DNA of 64,000 nt from Sphingomonas prati. GTDB lineage: Bacteria; Pseudomonadota; Alphaproteobacteria; Sphingomonadales; Sphingomonadaceae. Positions 44,250 to 53,510 of this stretch are shown here, piece after piece. Position numbers and translations under genes: made by a program. Within the stretch, counting starts at the first letter, position 1. Every line of letters begins with the position of its first letter. Below the pieces are notes generated by a model that ran no database searches, was not told where the DNA came from, and saw only the letters and a list, made by a program, of their open reading frames with translations. The stretch is taken from positions 1-64,000 of the forward strand of contig NZ_BMJP01000005.1 of NCBI RefSeq assembly GCF_014643515.1, read 5' to 3'.

Positions 44250-44579
44250 GTGGCAAGATCCGAACTCCCGATCGTTGCAGTCCTGGCCGTGGCGGCCGTC
44301 GTCGGCGGGGCGGTCGGCTACGCGTCGCTCCCGGCCTCGCCCGCCGAGGCCGACGCGCCCACGTACACGCCCATGCCCACTGCCACGTCCACGCCGATCC
44401 GCAGGCTGGCCATCACGACCGGCATCGTCCGGCAAAGGCCGCCCCAACCCGGCGACCGCTGGGGCGGCTGCAACAGCGCTCGCGCCGCCGGCACCGCACC
44501 GCTCTACCGCGGCGAACCGGGTTACCGCGAGGGGATGGACGGGGACGGCGACGGCATTGCCTGCGAACCGATCCCCTGA
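44250..44579 (+). CDS. Excalibur-domain protein with N-terminal membrane anchor
   Basis: The product has 109 residues from a GTG start. A hydrophobic N terminus (about 7-28) is followed by a Pro/Thr-rich spacer, then an Excalibur calcium-binding motif: CNSARAAGTAPLYRGEPGYR and MDGDGDGIACEP (D-x-D-x-D-G-x-x-C-E). Such domains are extracellular and bind calcium. The two cysteines of the motif are present. Confidence 0.85.
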   Translation: MARSELPIVAVLAVAAVVGGAVGYASLPASPAEADAPTYTPMPTATSTPIRRLAITTGIVRQRPPQPGDRWGGCNSARAAGTAPLYRGEPGYREGMDGDGDGIACEPIP

Positions 44580-44594
44580 CGCCTCAGCCCGGCC

Positions 44595-45308
44595 TCAGCC
44601 CTCGCAAGCCTTGATCGCCGCCGGCTCCGGCCGGGCCCCGCGTGCCTCGTACATCGCCAGATACCCGCCCGCCGACGGCATCGGCCGGCGCTCCACGCGG
44701 ACATAGCCCACCGCAGCGAATTCGCAGTCGAGCAGCGCCGGCGGCGTCCCGTGGTTCTGCGTCGGACGGTCGGCATCGACCACAACCACCCGCCCCCCGG
44801 CGCGCAGCGAAGGCCGCAAATGCCACAGGAATTCGTAGGGCGACGCGATCTCGTGATACATGTGGACCAGGAACACCCGGTCGAAACTGTTCTCGGGCAG
44901 CTTGGGATCGGCCGGCGTGCCCAGCTTCACGCTCACCATGTCCAGCGCCTCGCGCGTCACGCGTTCGGCCAGCTTGTCGCGCACCGCGGGCAGGATATCC
45001 TCGGCCAGCACGCGCCCGTCGGGGCCCACGCGCTGCGCCAGGCGGATCGTGTAATATCCCTCGCCCGCGCCGATATCGGCGACCGTCATGCCCTTGCGCA
45101 CGCCGCTATAGTCCATGACCGTCCCCGCCTCGCGCAGCCGGTCGCGTTCCTCCTCGTTCGACCAGCGGTCGGACACGATCGCCGCCACCGGGCGGTGCGC
45201 GGTCGGGAATTCGGACGGCTTCACCTTCGTGTCGCCCGCGGCCGGCGGGCTCGCCGCACCGCATGCCGCGACCATCAGCAACAGGCCCAGGCTTGCGGTC
45301 GTCCGCAT
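44595..45308 (-). CDS. Lipoprotein class I methyltransferase
   Basis: The product has 237 residues. The N terminus (LLLMVAACGAAS) is a lipoprotein signal with lipobox VAAC. The methyltransferase fold follows with TVADIGAGEGYYTIRLAQRV as the S-adenosylmethionine loop, RVFLVHMYHEIA and GGRVVVVDADRP. An exported or lipidated methyltransferase is unusual, although this family is frequent in sphingomonads; lack of periplasmic S-adenosylmethionine makes its role unclear. Its start overlaps the prfB stop (ATGA), so it is cotranscribed with prfB. Confidence 0.82.
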   Translation of the reverse strand: MRTTASLGLLLMVAACGAASPPAAGDTKVKPSEFPTAHRPVAAIVSDRWSNEEERDRLREAGTVMDYSGVRKGMTVADIGAGEGYYTIRLAQRVGPDGRVLAEDILPAVRDKLAERVTREALDMVSVKLGTPADPKLPENSFDRVFLVHMYHEIASPYEFLWHLRPSLRAGGRVVVVDADRPTQNHGTPPALLDCEFAAVGYVRVERRPMPSAGGYLAMYEARGARPEPAAIKACEG

Positions 45309-46435
45309 CACTCCACGTCCTCCACGTCCACTTCCTCGCCCGTCACGCGCTGCGACAGGGCCGCCGCCATGAACTTGTCGAGATCGCCGTCCAGCACGTC
45401 GCCCGGCGCGGTCGACGTCACGCCGGTGCGCAGGTCCTTCACCAGCTGATAGGGTTGCAGCACATAGGACCGGATCTGGTGGCCCCAGCCGATCTCCGTC
45501 TTGGCGGCATAGCCCTCGTCGGCCGCCGCCTCGCGGATCGCCAGCTCGCGCTCGTACATCCGGGCCTTCAGCTGCTTCAGCGCCTCGGCCTTGTTCTTGT
45601 GCTGCGACCGCTGGTTCTGGCACGCCACGATGATCCCGGTCGGGATATGGGTGATGCGCACCGCGGAATCGGTCGTGTTCACATGCTGCCCGCCCGACCC
45701 GGACGCGCGGTACGTGTCGATCTTCAGGTCCTTGTCCAGCACCTCGATGTCGATGTCGTCGTCGACCTCCGGATACACCCAGACGCTGGCGAAGCTCGTG
45801 TGGCGCCGCGCCGCGCTGTCGTACGGGCTGATCCGCACCAGCCGATGCACGCCGCTCTCGGTCTTGGCGTAGCCATAGGCATTCTCGCCCTTCACCAGGA
45901 TCGTGGCGGACTTGATCCCCGCCTGCTCGCCCGCATGATGGTCGATCAGTTCGACCTTCAGGCCGCGCCGCTCGGCCCAGCGCGTGTACATGCGGCTCAG
46001 CATCCCCGCCCAGTCCTGGCTCTCGGTCCCGCCCGCGCCGGCGTTCACCTCGATATAGCTGTTGTTGGCATCCGCCTCGCCCGCCAGCAGCGCGGTGACC
46101 TTGTCGCGCTCGGCGCGCTCGGCCAGGGCGGCCAGGCTCGCGACGCCGTCGTCGACCATCGCGCCGTCGCCCTCGGCCTCCGCCATCTCGATCAGCTCGC
46201 TGGTATCGGCCAGCTCGCCCTCGATCGCGCGCGTCGCGTTGACGGCCTCGTCCAGCCGGCGGCGTTCGCGCATCACCTCCTGCGCGGCCTTCGGGTCGTT
46301 CCACAACGTCGGGTCCTCGACGCGGTTGTTCAGCTCCTCCAGCCGCCGCAGCGCCCGGTCCCAGTCCAGGAAACGGCGCAACAACGCCAATGCGGCATTG
46401 ATCTGGTCGGCGTGGGCTTGCGCTTCGGCGCGCAT
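45308..46435 (-). CDS. prfB: Peptide chain release factor 2
   Basis: The product has 375 residues. The catalytic GGQ motif is in RASGSGGQHVNTTDSAVRIT. The stop-codon-reading loop is GVHRLVRISPYDSAARRHTS, with SPY where E. coli has SPF. RF2 terminates translation at UGA and UAA. The N terminus is continuous from the ATG at 46433-46435, so the programmed +1 frameshift found in many bacteria is absent. A lipoprotein methyltransferase gene is coupled downstream. Confidence 0.95.
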   Translation of the reverse strand: MRAEAQAHADQINAALALLRRFLDWDRALRRLEELNNRVEDPTLWNDPKAAQEVMRERRRLDEAVNATRAIEGELADTSELIEMAEAEGDGAMVDDGVASLAALAERAERDKVTALLAGEADANNSYIEVNAGAGGTESQDWAGMLSRMYTRWAERRGLKVELIDHHAGEQAGIKSATILVKGENAYGYAKTESGVHRLVRISPYDSAARRHTSFASVWVYPEVDDDIDIEVLDKDLKIDTYRASGSGGQHVNTTDSAVRITHIPTGIIVACQNQRSQHKNKAEALKQLKARMYERELAIREAAADEGYAAKTEIGWGHQIRSYVLQPYQLVKDLRTGVTSTAPGDVLDGDLDKFMAAALSQRVTGEEVDVEDVE

Positions 46436-46605
46436 GACGATTCTCCGGTACGGTCGCGGCCGCCCCATCGGGACCGCCGCGCAATCCCAAGCAAATAGGG
46501 GACATGCACGCCGTTCCGCAACCCGCGACGTGGCGCGCCCGCTTTCCGGCTGGCGTATCGCCCGGAACATATTAGGATCACCGCAATATTCCGGGGGGGT
46601 TTGTC

Positions 46606-48072
46606 ATGCGGTATCGGCGTTCGGGTGTCGTGTTGTCTGTCGCGGCTTTGTTGTCCGCGTGCGGCGGCGGCGGCGGCGCACCCGTCACCGGCGGCACGGC
46701 GCCCACTTCGACGCCAACGCCGACCCCCACGCCCACGCCCACCCCGACCCCGGTCGCCTCCACCGGCTGCTCGCTGCGCGAACGGCAGGACTGGGCCGCG
46801 GCACAGCTGCGCGAATGGTATCTGTTCCCCGAAACGCTGCCGGCCAGCCTCGATCCCACGCCCTACAGCTCGGTCGATACCTATGTCGACGCGCTCACCG
46901 CCACCGCGCGCGGCCAGCGCCGCGACCGCTATTTCACCTACCTCACCTCAATCAAGGGCGAGGACGCGTTCTACGCCACCGGGTCTAGCGCCGGGTTCGG
47001 CTTCCGCCTGTCGGGCGATACCGCCGCGCGCCGCCTGTTCATCGCCGAAACCTTCGAAGGCACGCCGGCGGCCGGCGGCGGCATCGAACGCGGCGACGAA
47101 ATCCTTGCCATCGGGTCTGGCGATACGCCGCTCCGCCCGGTCCGCGAATATTACAACTTCGGCGGGGCCGATCCGATCGGCGTCGCGCTCGGGCCGAACA
47201 CGCCCGGCCTCGTCCGCACGCTCCAGGTCACTGGCCCGGCCGGAACGCGCCTCGTCACGCTGACCAAGACGGAATATGACATAGCGCCCGTCTCCAGCCG
47301 CTACGGCGCAAAAATCCTCAACGACGGCGACCGCCGCGTCGGCTACGTCAACCTGCGCACCTTCATCTCCAGCGCCGATCCCGCGCTTCGCACCGCCTTC
47401 GCCAATTTCCGGGCACAGGGCATCACCGACATCATCGTCGACATGCGCTACAATGGCGGCGGGCTCATCTCGGTCGCCGAAAACCTCGTCGATCTGCTCG
47501 GCCGCGACCGGACCGTCAGCGATGTGCAGGGCTACACCGCCTTCCGCCCGGAAAAGGCTACCAACGACACCGTCCGCTATTTCCGCACGGTGGCCGAATC
47601 GGTCGCCCCGACGCGCGTCGCGTTCATCGGCACGGGCGGCACCGCGTCGGCCAGCGAACTCGTCATCAACGCCTTCACGCCCTATTTGCGCAACCGCGCC
47701 GCGCTGATCGGCGGCAACACCTACGGCAAGCCGGTCGGCCAGATCGCGCTCGATCGCCCGGCCTGCGACGATCGGCTCCGCGTGGTCGCCATCGCGGTCC
47801 AGAACAGCGCGCGCTCCGCCGCCTATTATGACGGCCTCGCCACGACGGTGGAGGCCAGCTGCGCCGCCAACGACGACATCGCCTTCCCGATGGGCGACCC
47901 CCGCGAATCAAGCACCGCTCGCGCGCTCGACTTCCTCGCCGGCCGCCCCTGCACCCGCATCACCGCCGCGACCGCCAGCGGCATCGGTTCACGCAGCCTC
48001 GCCACCGACCGCGAACTCCTGATCCCCGCAAAACCCGACACCGCCCAACGCGAGGTCCCCGGCCTGTTCTGA
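46606..48072 (+). CDS. S41-family (C-terminal-processing-like) serine protease lipoprotein
   Basis: The product has 488 residues. The lipobox LLSAC is at about residue 15-19, followed by a Gly-rich and (TP)n linker. A PDZ-like region (GFGFRLSG; GGIERGDEILAIG) precedes the S41 core: RVGYVNLRTFI, DIIVDMRYNGGGLISVAENL, nucleophile Ser in GTGGTASASELVINAF and Lys in IGGNTYGKPVGQ. It probably degrades or processes envelope proteins from the outer face of a membrane. It diverges from prfB. Confidence 0.92.
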   Translation: MRYRRSGVVLSVAALLSACGGGGGAPVTGGTAPTSTPTPTPTPTPTPTPVASTGCSLRERQDWAAAQLREWYLFPETLPASLDPTPYSSVDTYVDALTATARGQRRDRYFTYLTSIKGEDAFYATGSSAGFGFRLSGDTAARRLFIAETFEGTPAAGGGIERGDEILAIGSGDTPLRPVREYYNFGGADPIGVALGPNTPGLVRTLQVTGPAGTRLVTLTKTEYDIAPVSSRYGAKILNDGDRRVGYVNLRTFISSADPALRTAFANFRAQGITDIIVDMRYNGGGLISVAENLVDLLGRDRTVSDVQGYTAFRPEKATNDTVRYFRTVAESVAPTRVAFIGTGGTASASELVINAFTPYLRNRAALIGGNTYGKPVGQIALDRPACDDRLRVVAIAVQNSARSAAYYDGLATTVEASCAANDDIAFPMGDPRESSTARALDFLAGRPCTRITAATASGIGSRSLATDRELLIPAKPDTAQREVPGLF

Positions 48073-48112
48073 TACGCCGCCGCCTCCAAACCCCGGCCAG
48101 TTCAAGCGCCAC

Positions 48113-48178
48113 CCTCCGTTCGGTTCGAGCCTGTCGAGAACCCGGCGCAGTTCTCGACAAGCTCGAACCGAACGGAGG
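48113..48178. repeat. GTTCGGTTCGAG palindrome, copy 4 (complete)
   Basis: The arms CCTCCGTTCGGTTCGAGCCT and AGCTCGAACCGAACGGAGG surround a short GGCGCAG-containing centre. It starts 40 bases after the S41 protease stop. Confidence 0.85.
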
Positions 48179-48298
48179 ATGGATCCGGTCCCGCCGCCAC
48201 TCCCCAACCCAAGCTCCACCACACCCGCATTGTCCGCCCGCGCCGATCCCCCTAGACACGTCACCGCACCCCGCGCCCCTCTTCGACAAGGACATCGC

Positions 48299-49099
48299 GT
48301 GACCGTTATCCGCCGTCTCGGCATCGGCCTGCTCGCCGTCCTCGCCTTGCTCTTCGTCTTCGCGCGCTACCCGGCCTGGGGCGGCGACCGCCTCGTGGTC
48401 GCCGCGCGCACCAATTTCCACAAGGGGCCCTACACCGCCTATGCCCAGCCCTGGGGCGGCGACGCGGACCCGCTCTACCGCTATTGGGCGACCTATGCGG
48501 ACACGATGCGGATCGACCCCGCGCGCTTCCCGAACAACACCGCGATGCACTGGCGCTGGCCGCCGCACGCGCCGCGCGGTGCCGGCGTCTGGGCCTATGA
48601 CTTCATCGCCTACGGCAATTACGACGGCGGCCCGCCCGAAACGCCCGTGCCCCCGCGCCAGATCGACCGCATCCGCACGCTGCGCCACGATTTCGCCTGG
48701 ACCAGCACCGGCCTCGGCCGCGCCAACGTCCTCACCGAATTCTACCTGCGCTCCGATCCGGCCGACAGCGAATCCAAGCTGCTCGAAATCGGCTTCCTCC
48801 TCTCCGCCCCGCCCCGCACGATCGCCTTCGCCGACAGCGGCAAGCCCATCGGCCAGTACCGCGACGCCGCCGGGCGCGAATGGAAAGCATCGCTCAACGA
48901 GAAATACGTCCTGTTCCTGCCCACGGACAACGCCCCGGTCGCCAAGGGCACGCTCGACATCCTCGCCGCGCTCCGCTGGCTGAAGGCGCAAAAGCTCGTC
49001 ACCGGCACCGAATGGTTCACCGGCATCGCGATTGGCGCCGAACCCATGGCCGGCTTCGGCCACCTCCAGATCGACCGCTGGAAGGTCGAGTACGAGTAA
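48299..49099 (+). CDS. Membrane-anchored concanavalin-A-like (GH12-like) protein
   Basis: The product has 266 residues from a GTG start. A single N-terminal hydrophobic segment (about 5-24) anchors or exports it. The remainder is beta-rich with many aromatic residues: GVWAYDFIAYGNYDGGPPET, LTEFYLRSD, SKLLEIGFLL and a final GIAIGAEPMAGFGHLQIDRW. The E-x-x-x-W and final G-x-E pattern resembles GH12-type jelly rolls, with E in LLEIGFL and E in GAEPMAG as possible catalytic acids. Polysaccharide binding or cleavage is inferred only. Confidence 0.55.
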   Translation: MTVIRRLGIGLLAVLALLFVFARYPAWGGDRLVVAARTNFHKGPYTAYAQPWGGDADPLYRYWATYADTMRIDPARFPNNTAMHWRWPPHAPRGAGVWAYDFIAYGNYDGGPPETPVPPRQIDRIRTLRHDFAWTSTGLGRANVLTEFYLRSDPADSESKLLEIGFLLSAPPRTIAFADSGKPIGQYRDAAGREWKASLNEKYVLFLPTDNAPVAKGTLDILAALRWLKAQKLVTGTEWFTGIAIGAEPMAGFGHLQIDRWKVEYE

Positions 49100-49123
49100 C
49101 CGCTCGGTCGGCGCCCCCCAAAT

Positions 49124-49182
49124 CCGTTCGGTTCGAGCTTGTCGAGAACTCGCGCAGTTCTCGACAAGCTCGAACCGAACGG
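49124..49182. repeat. GTTCGGTTCGAG palindrome, copy 5 (complete)
   Basis: The arms CCGTTCGGTTCGAGCTTGTC and GACAAGCTCGAACCGAACGG lie 25 bases after the GH12-like gene. Confidence 0.85.
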
Positions 49183-49232
49183 GGGGAGGTAAAGCCCCGC
49201 GTCATCCAAGAAGCTGCCCCCAACCCCGTCCT

Positions 49233-49279
49233 ACCCGAGCGAAGTCGAGCGCCCCTTCGAGCGAAGCCGAGAAGCCGAC
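49233..49279. repeat. TCCCGAGCGAAGTCGAG repeat, copy 4
   Basis: It begins ACCCGAGCGAAGTCGAGCGC and continues TTCGAGCGAAGCCGAGAAG, between two GTTCGGTTCGAG palindromes. Confidence 0.75.
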
Positions 49280-49370
49280 CGTGCCTCACCGCTCACCTCC
49301 GGGGAAAGTCAGCACGCGCTTAGGCTAGGTGCGAGCCCCAAGCCTTTAGTCTAGGCCAAAACCCCCAACC

Positions 49371-49426
49371 CCGTTCAGTTCGAGCCTGTCGAGAACCGCG
49401 CGCAGTTCCCGATCAACCCAACGAGC
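49371..49426. repeat. GTTCAGTTCGAG palindrome, copy 6 (degenerate)
   Basis: The left arm CCGTTCAGTTCGAGCCTGTC is complete; the right arm is diverged (CAGTTCCCGATCAACCCAAC). Confidence 0.6.
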
Positions 49427-49432
49427 GGACCC

Positions 49433-51970
49433 TCAGTAAATCCCGCCCTGCCGCTCCATGAAGTCCGCATCCTTCGCACGCTGCGCCCGCCGCGCGGTCG
49501 CGGCTTCCGCCTCCGCCGCCACGGGATCCTTCGGCCGCCCGCGCGCCGCGAGCGAAGACCGCCGGATCGACCGCCGCGGCTCGCTCTCCGGCTTGAACGC
49601 TTCCCAGATCACCGGCGCCAGCGGGTCGTTCGTCGGCCACGTGCCGTAGACCTTGCGACCCGATCGCCGGTCGATCCGCACCATCCGGATCCCCGGCGGC
49701 GCCTTGAACGGCACGACCGGCATGTCCGCCATCGCCACCTTCGCGAACTGTTTGAAGATCGGCGCGGCCAGCGTTCCGCCCTGCGCGTAGCCGCCCATCG
49801 GCCGCGGCTTGTCGAAGCCCATGTACACGCCGGCGACCAGATCCTGCGATCCGCCCACGAACCACACGTTGGTCGGCCCGGTCGACGTTCCCGTCTTGCC
49901 GAACAGCGGACGGTTCAGGTCACGCAGCGTCGTCGCGGTCCCGCGCTGCACCACGCCTTCCAGGATATGCACCGTCTGGTACGCGGTCATCGCGTCCATC
50001 GCCTGCTTCGTCCGCACTCGCGGGCGCGGCATCGGCTTGCCGTCCCAGTCCTTCATGTTGCACCGCTCGCACGGCCGCATGTCAGCGCGGAAGATCGTCT
50101 TGCCGTGCCGGTCCTGGATCAGGTCGATCAGCGTCGGCTTCAGCGACCGCCCCTGGTTCGCCAGCATCGCATAGGCGTTGGTCAGCTTGGCCACCGTCGT
50201 ATCGCCCGCGCCCAGCGAGATCGCCAGCACCGCGGGATAGGTACCGATATCCATCGCCTTGGCCGTCGCGACGATCTTGTTCATGCCGGTCTGCGATGCC
50301 GCGCGCACCGTCATCAGGTTGCGCGACTGCTCCACGCCCCAGCGCATCGTCTGCAGCCCCGCCCCGCGCGCACCGCCGAAATTGACGAAGCATTTCCGCC
50401 CCAGCCGCGCGGACTGGTACACGCAGAACGGCGCATCCATGATCTTCGTCGCCGGCGTCATCCCCGCGTCCAGCGCGCTGGCATAGACGAACGGCTTGAA
50501 GCTTGATCCCGGCTGCCGCATCGCCTGCGTCGCGCGGTTGAAATCATTGCCGCGTTCGTCGAACCCGCCCTGCATCGCCAGCACGCGGCCGGTGTGCGGG
50601 TCCTCCGCCACCATCGCGCCCGACACTTCGGGGATGTTGCGCAACACCCAGTCGCCGCCCTGGCGCTTCACCGCGATGATGTCGCCCGCCTTCATATATC
50701 GGAACGCAGTCCCGCCGATCCCGCGGCGCGGCATGGCGGCGCCCCAGGCGGGTAACGTGCCGGTCGATCCGTCGGTGAACCCGATCGTCGCGGCGCTGCC
50801 CGCCTTGTCCAGCACCACCGCCGCGCGCCAGTCGTCATACCCGACGCCGACATTCGCGCGCACCAGACCCGTGCGCCACGCACCGCCCGCGCCCAGATCG
50901 CCCGCGTCGATCGTCGCGATCGCCCCGCGCCACCCGCGCCCGGCGTCATACCGCATCAGCCCGTCGCGCAGCGCGTCCTCCGCCGCCTTCTGCACCTTCG
51001 GGTCGAGCGAGGTCCGCACCCACAGCCCGCCGTCATAGACGCTGTACGGCCCCTTGTCGGACTTCTCGCCATATTTGGCGATCAGCTCGCGGCGCACATC
51101 CTCCAGGAAATATCCGCCCGCCGGCCGCTTCGGCGGGCGCGCCTTGGCCACCGTGCCGAGCGGCGCGGCATCCGCCTCCGCGCGCTGCGCCGCGGTGATA
51201 TAGCCGTTCGCCTCCATCTGGCGCAGCACATAGCCCCGCCGCGCCAGCGCCCGGTCCGCATGGCGTTCGGGCGTCAGCGTCGACGGCGCCTTGGGCAGCA
51301 CCGCCAGATACGCCGCCTCCGGCAACGTCAGCTGCCCGACATCCTTGTCGAAATAGGCGCGCGCCGCGGACTGCACGCCATAAGCGTTCCGCCCGAGGAA
51401 GATCTGGTTGAGGTACAGTTCCAGGATCTGCTGCTTGGTCAGCGCCGCCTCGATCCGCCGCGCCAATATGGCCTCGCGGATCTTGCGGGCCGGCGAATAT
51501 TCGTCCCCGACCAGCAGGATCTTGGCCAGTTGCTGCGTGATCGTCGATCCGCCCCGCGCCCGCTCGCCCGATCCCATCTTGGTCAGATATTCGAACACGC
51601 CGTTGCCGAACGCCAGGTAATCGATCCCGCCATGTTCGAAGAACGTCTTGTCCTCCGCCGACAGGAATGCGCCGACCAGCACCTTCGGAAACTCGTCGAA
51701 CGACAGCTCGACCCGCCGCTCGCGCATGAACGCATAGACCGGCTGCCCGTTGATATCGCGCACGTTGGTCGGCAGCGCCGGCTCGTAGGCCAGCAGGCTC
51801 TCCGCCGACGGCAGGTCGCGCGCGAACACCATCCAGAACCCGCCCGCCGCCACGCCGGCCAGCAGCGCCAGCACCGCCAGCACCCGCACCCAGCGCCGCG
51901 CGAACAGCGCCCGCATATGGCCGGGCCCACGCCGCAACCGCACGTGCATCGATTCCGCTGTCTCGTCCAT
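49433..51970 (-). CDS. mrcA: Penicillin-binding protein 1A-type transglycosylase/transpeptidase
   Basis: The product has 845 residues from the ATG at 51968-51970. A basic cytoplasmic tail and one membrane helix (about 25-45) are followed by the GT51 domain with AEDKTFFEHGGIDYLAFG, RGGSTITQQLAKILLVGDEY and LELYLNQIFLGRNAYGVQSA. The transpeptidase has the nucleophile Ser in PGSSFKPFVYASALD, SRNLMT and GKTGTSTGPTNVW. The extra 30 codons upstream to 52060 lack conservation. It polymerises and cross-links peptidoglycan. The C terminus is a basic, charged extension. Confidence 0.95.
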   Translation of the reverse strand: MDETAESMHVRLRRGPGHMRALFARRWVRVLAVLALLAGVAAGGFWMVFARDLPSAESLLAYEPALPTNVRDINGQPVYAFMRERRVELSFDEFPKVLVGAFLSAEDKTFFEHGGIDYLAFGNGVFEYLTKMGSGERARGGSTITQQLAKILLVGDEYSPARKIREAILARRIEAALTKQQILELYLNQIFLGRNAYGVQSAARAYFDKDVGQLTLPEAAYLAVLPKAPSTLTPERHADRALARRGYVLRQMEANGYITAAQRAEADAAPLGTVAKARPPKRPAGGYFLEDVRRELIAKYGEKSDKGPYSVYDGGLWVRTSLDPKVQKAAEDALRDGLMRYDAGRGWRGAIATIDAGDLGAGGAWRTGLVRANVGVGYDDWRAAVVLDKAGSAATIGFTDGSTGTLPAWGAAMPRRGIGGTAFRYMKAGDIIAVKRQGGDWVLRNIPEVSGAMVAEDPHTGRVLAMQGGFDERGNDFNRATQAMRQPGSSFKPFVYASALDAGMTPATKIMDAPFCVYQSARLGRKCFVNFGGARGAGLQTMRWGVEQSRNLMTVRAASQTGMNKIVATAKAMDIGTYPAVLAISLGAGDTTVAKLTNAYAMLANQGRSLKPTLIDLIQDRHGKTIFRADMRPCERCNMKDWDGKPMPRPRVRTKQAMDAMTAYQTVHILEGVVQRGTATTLRDLNRPLFGKTGTSTGPTNVWFVGGSQDLVAGVYMGFDKPRPMGGYAQGGTLAAPIFKQFAKVAMADMPVVPFKAPPGIRMVRIDRRSGRKVYGTWPTNDPLAPVIWEAFKPESEPRRSIRRSSLAARGRPKDPVAAEAEAATARRAQRAKDADFMERQGGIY

Positions 51971-52109
51971 CGCGCGCCGGTCTAGGGGACCCTGCCAGAC
52001 TTTACCAGACGGGGCAGATTTCGCCCGAACGCCCCCCGCAGGCGCCGGCATCGTCCGCACTGGCTATCCCGCGCGACATCGGTCAGGATCTTTGAAACCG
52101 AGGCCACCC

Positions 52110-53510
52110 ATGTCCGCACGCCACATCGATCTCGCCGGCACGCGGCACCGTTTCGACGGGCTGGCGCATGTCCTCGCCGCCGCGACCCCGCTGCGGTCGG
52201 GCGATACACTGGCCGGCGTCGCGGCCGACAGCGCGGAACAACGCGTCGCCGCGCGCTGGCTGCTCGCCGATCTGCCGCTGACCACCTTCCTCACCGAACC
52301 GATCATCCCCTACGAAACGGACGAGGTCACCCGGCTGATCGTCGACACGCACGACACCGCCGCCTTCGCGCCGCTCGCCTCGATGACGGTCGGCGCGCTG
52401 CGCGAATGGCTGCTCGCCGACACGACCGACGGCGCGGCGATCGCGGCGTGCGCGCGTGGCATCACGCCCGAAATGGCGGCGGCGGTGTCGAAACTGATGC
52501 GCAACCAGGATCTCGTCGCGGTCGCGCGCAAGATCCAGGTCGTCACCGCCTTCCGCGACACGATCGGGCTCACCGGCCGACTCTCCGTCCGGCTTCAGCC
52601 CAATCACCCGACCGACGACCCGACCGGGATCGCCGCGTCCATCCTCGACGGGTTGCTGATGGGGGCCGGCGATGCGGTCATCGGCATCAACCCGGCCGGC
52701 GACTCCGTCGCGCGCGTCGCCACGCTGCTCGCGATGATCGACGAGATCCGCGACGGGCTCGCCATCCCGACGCAGTCCTGCGTGCTGACGCATGTCACCA
52801 ACACGATCGAACTCGTCCGCCGCGGCGCGCCCGTCGACCTGTGTTTCCAGTCGATCGCCGGCACGGAGGCCACCAACCGCAGCTTCGGGATCGACCTTGC
52901 GCTGCTGCACGAGGCGCAGGACGCGACGCTTGGGTTAGCCCGCGGTACGGTCGGTCACGACGTGATGTATTTCGAAACCGGCCAGGGTTCCTGCCTGTCC
53001 GCCGATGCGCATCACGGGGTCGATCAGCAGACGCTCGAATGCCGCGCCTATGCGGTCGCCCGCGCATACCGGCCGCTGCTCGTCAATTCGGTGGTCGGCT
53101 TCATCGGCCCCGAATATCTCTACGACGGCAAGCAGATCCTGCGCGCCGCGCTGGAGGATCATTTCTGCGGCAAGCTCATGGGCCTGCCGATGGGGCTCGA
53201 CATCTGCCACACCAACCATGCCGAGGCGGATCAGGACGACATGGACACGGCGCTGACGATGCTCGGCGTCGCGGGCGTCAGTTTCATCATGGGCGTTCCG
53301 GGCGCGGACGACATCATGCTCGGCTATCAATCGACCAGCTTCCACGACGCACTCTATGCCCGGCAGGTCCTCGGGCTGCGGCCCGCGCCGGAGTTCGAGG
53401 CCTGGCTGGCAAAGGTCGGATTGACCGACCCGGCCGGCCGATTGAGCGACACAGGCGGCACTGCGCTTGCAAGCCAAAGCATACCCGCTCTGACGGCGCT
53501 CCTTGGCTGA
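52110..53510 (+). CDS. eutB: Ethanolamine ammonia-lyase large subunit
   Basis: This is a 466-residue protein of normal family length. Characteristic segments are RARWLLADLPL-type AARWLLADLPLTTFLTEPII, KLMRNQDLVAVARKIQVVT, PTQSCVLTHVTNTIELVRRG, MYFETGQGSCLSADAHHGVD and GLPMGLDICHTNHAEADQDD. With EutC it converts ethanolamine to acetaldehyde and ammonia using adenosylcobalamin. The ATG at 52110 has GAGG seven bases upstream. No riboswitch fits in the 140 bases between the divergent PBP gene and this start. Confidence 0.96.
   Translation: MSARHIDLAGTRHRFDGLAHVLAAATPLRSGDTLAGVAADSAEQRVAARWLLADLPLTTFLTEPIIPYETDEVTRLIVDTHDTAAFAPLASMTVGALREWLLADTTDGAAIAACARGITPEMAAAVSKLMRNQDLVAVARKIQVVTAFRDTIGLTGRLSVRLQPNHPTDDPTGIAASILDGLLMGAGDAVIGINPAGDSVARVATLLAMIDEIRDGLAIPTQSCVLTHVTNTIELVRRGAPVDLCFQSIAGTEATNRSFGIDLALLHEAQDATLGLARGTVGHDVMYFETGQGSCLSADAHHGVDQQTLECRAYAVARAYRPLLVNSVVGFIGPEYLYDGKQILRAALEDHFCGKLMGLPMGLDICHTNHAEADQDDMDTALTMLGVAGVSFIMGVPGADDIMLGYQSTSFHDALYARQVLGLRPAPEFEAWLAKVGLTDPAGRLSDTGGTALASQSIPALTALLG

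Noticed and set aside
46336-46435. Programmed +1 frameshift in prfB
   Set aside because: No in-frame TGA after an SD-like AGGGGG motif is present; the reading frame is continuous from a plausible ATG.
48113-49426. CRISPR array from closely spaced repeats
   Set aside because: The repeats are palindromic intergenic elements of different families at irregular spacing; there are no uniform spacers and no cas genes.
51971-52109. Cobalamin riboswitch before eutB
   Set aside because: Only about 140 bases separate the divergent starts and no B12-box-like sequence is visible; a riboswitch of about 200 bases would not fit.
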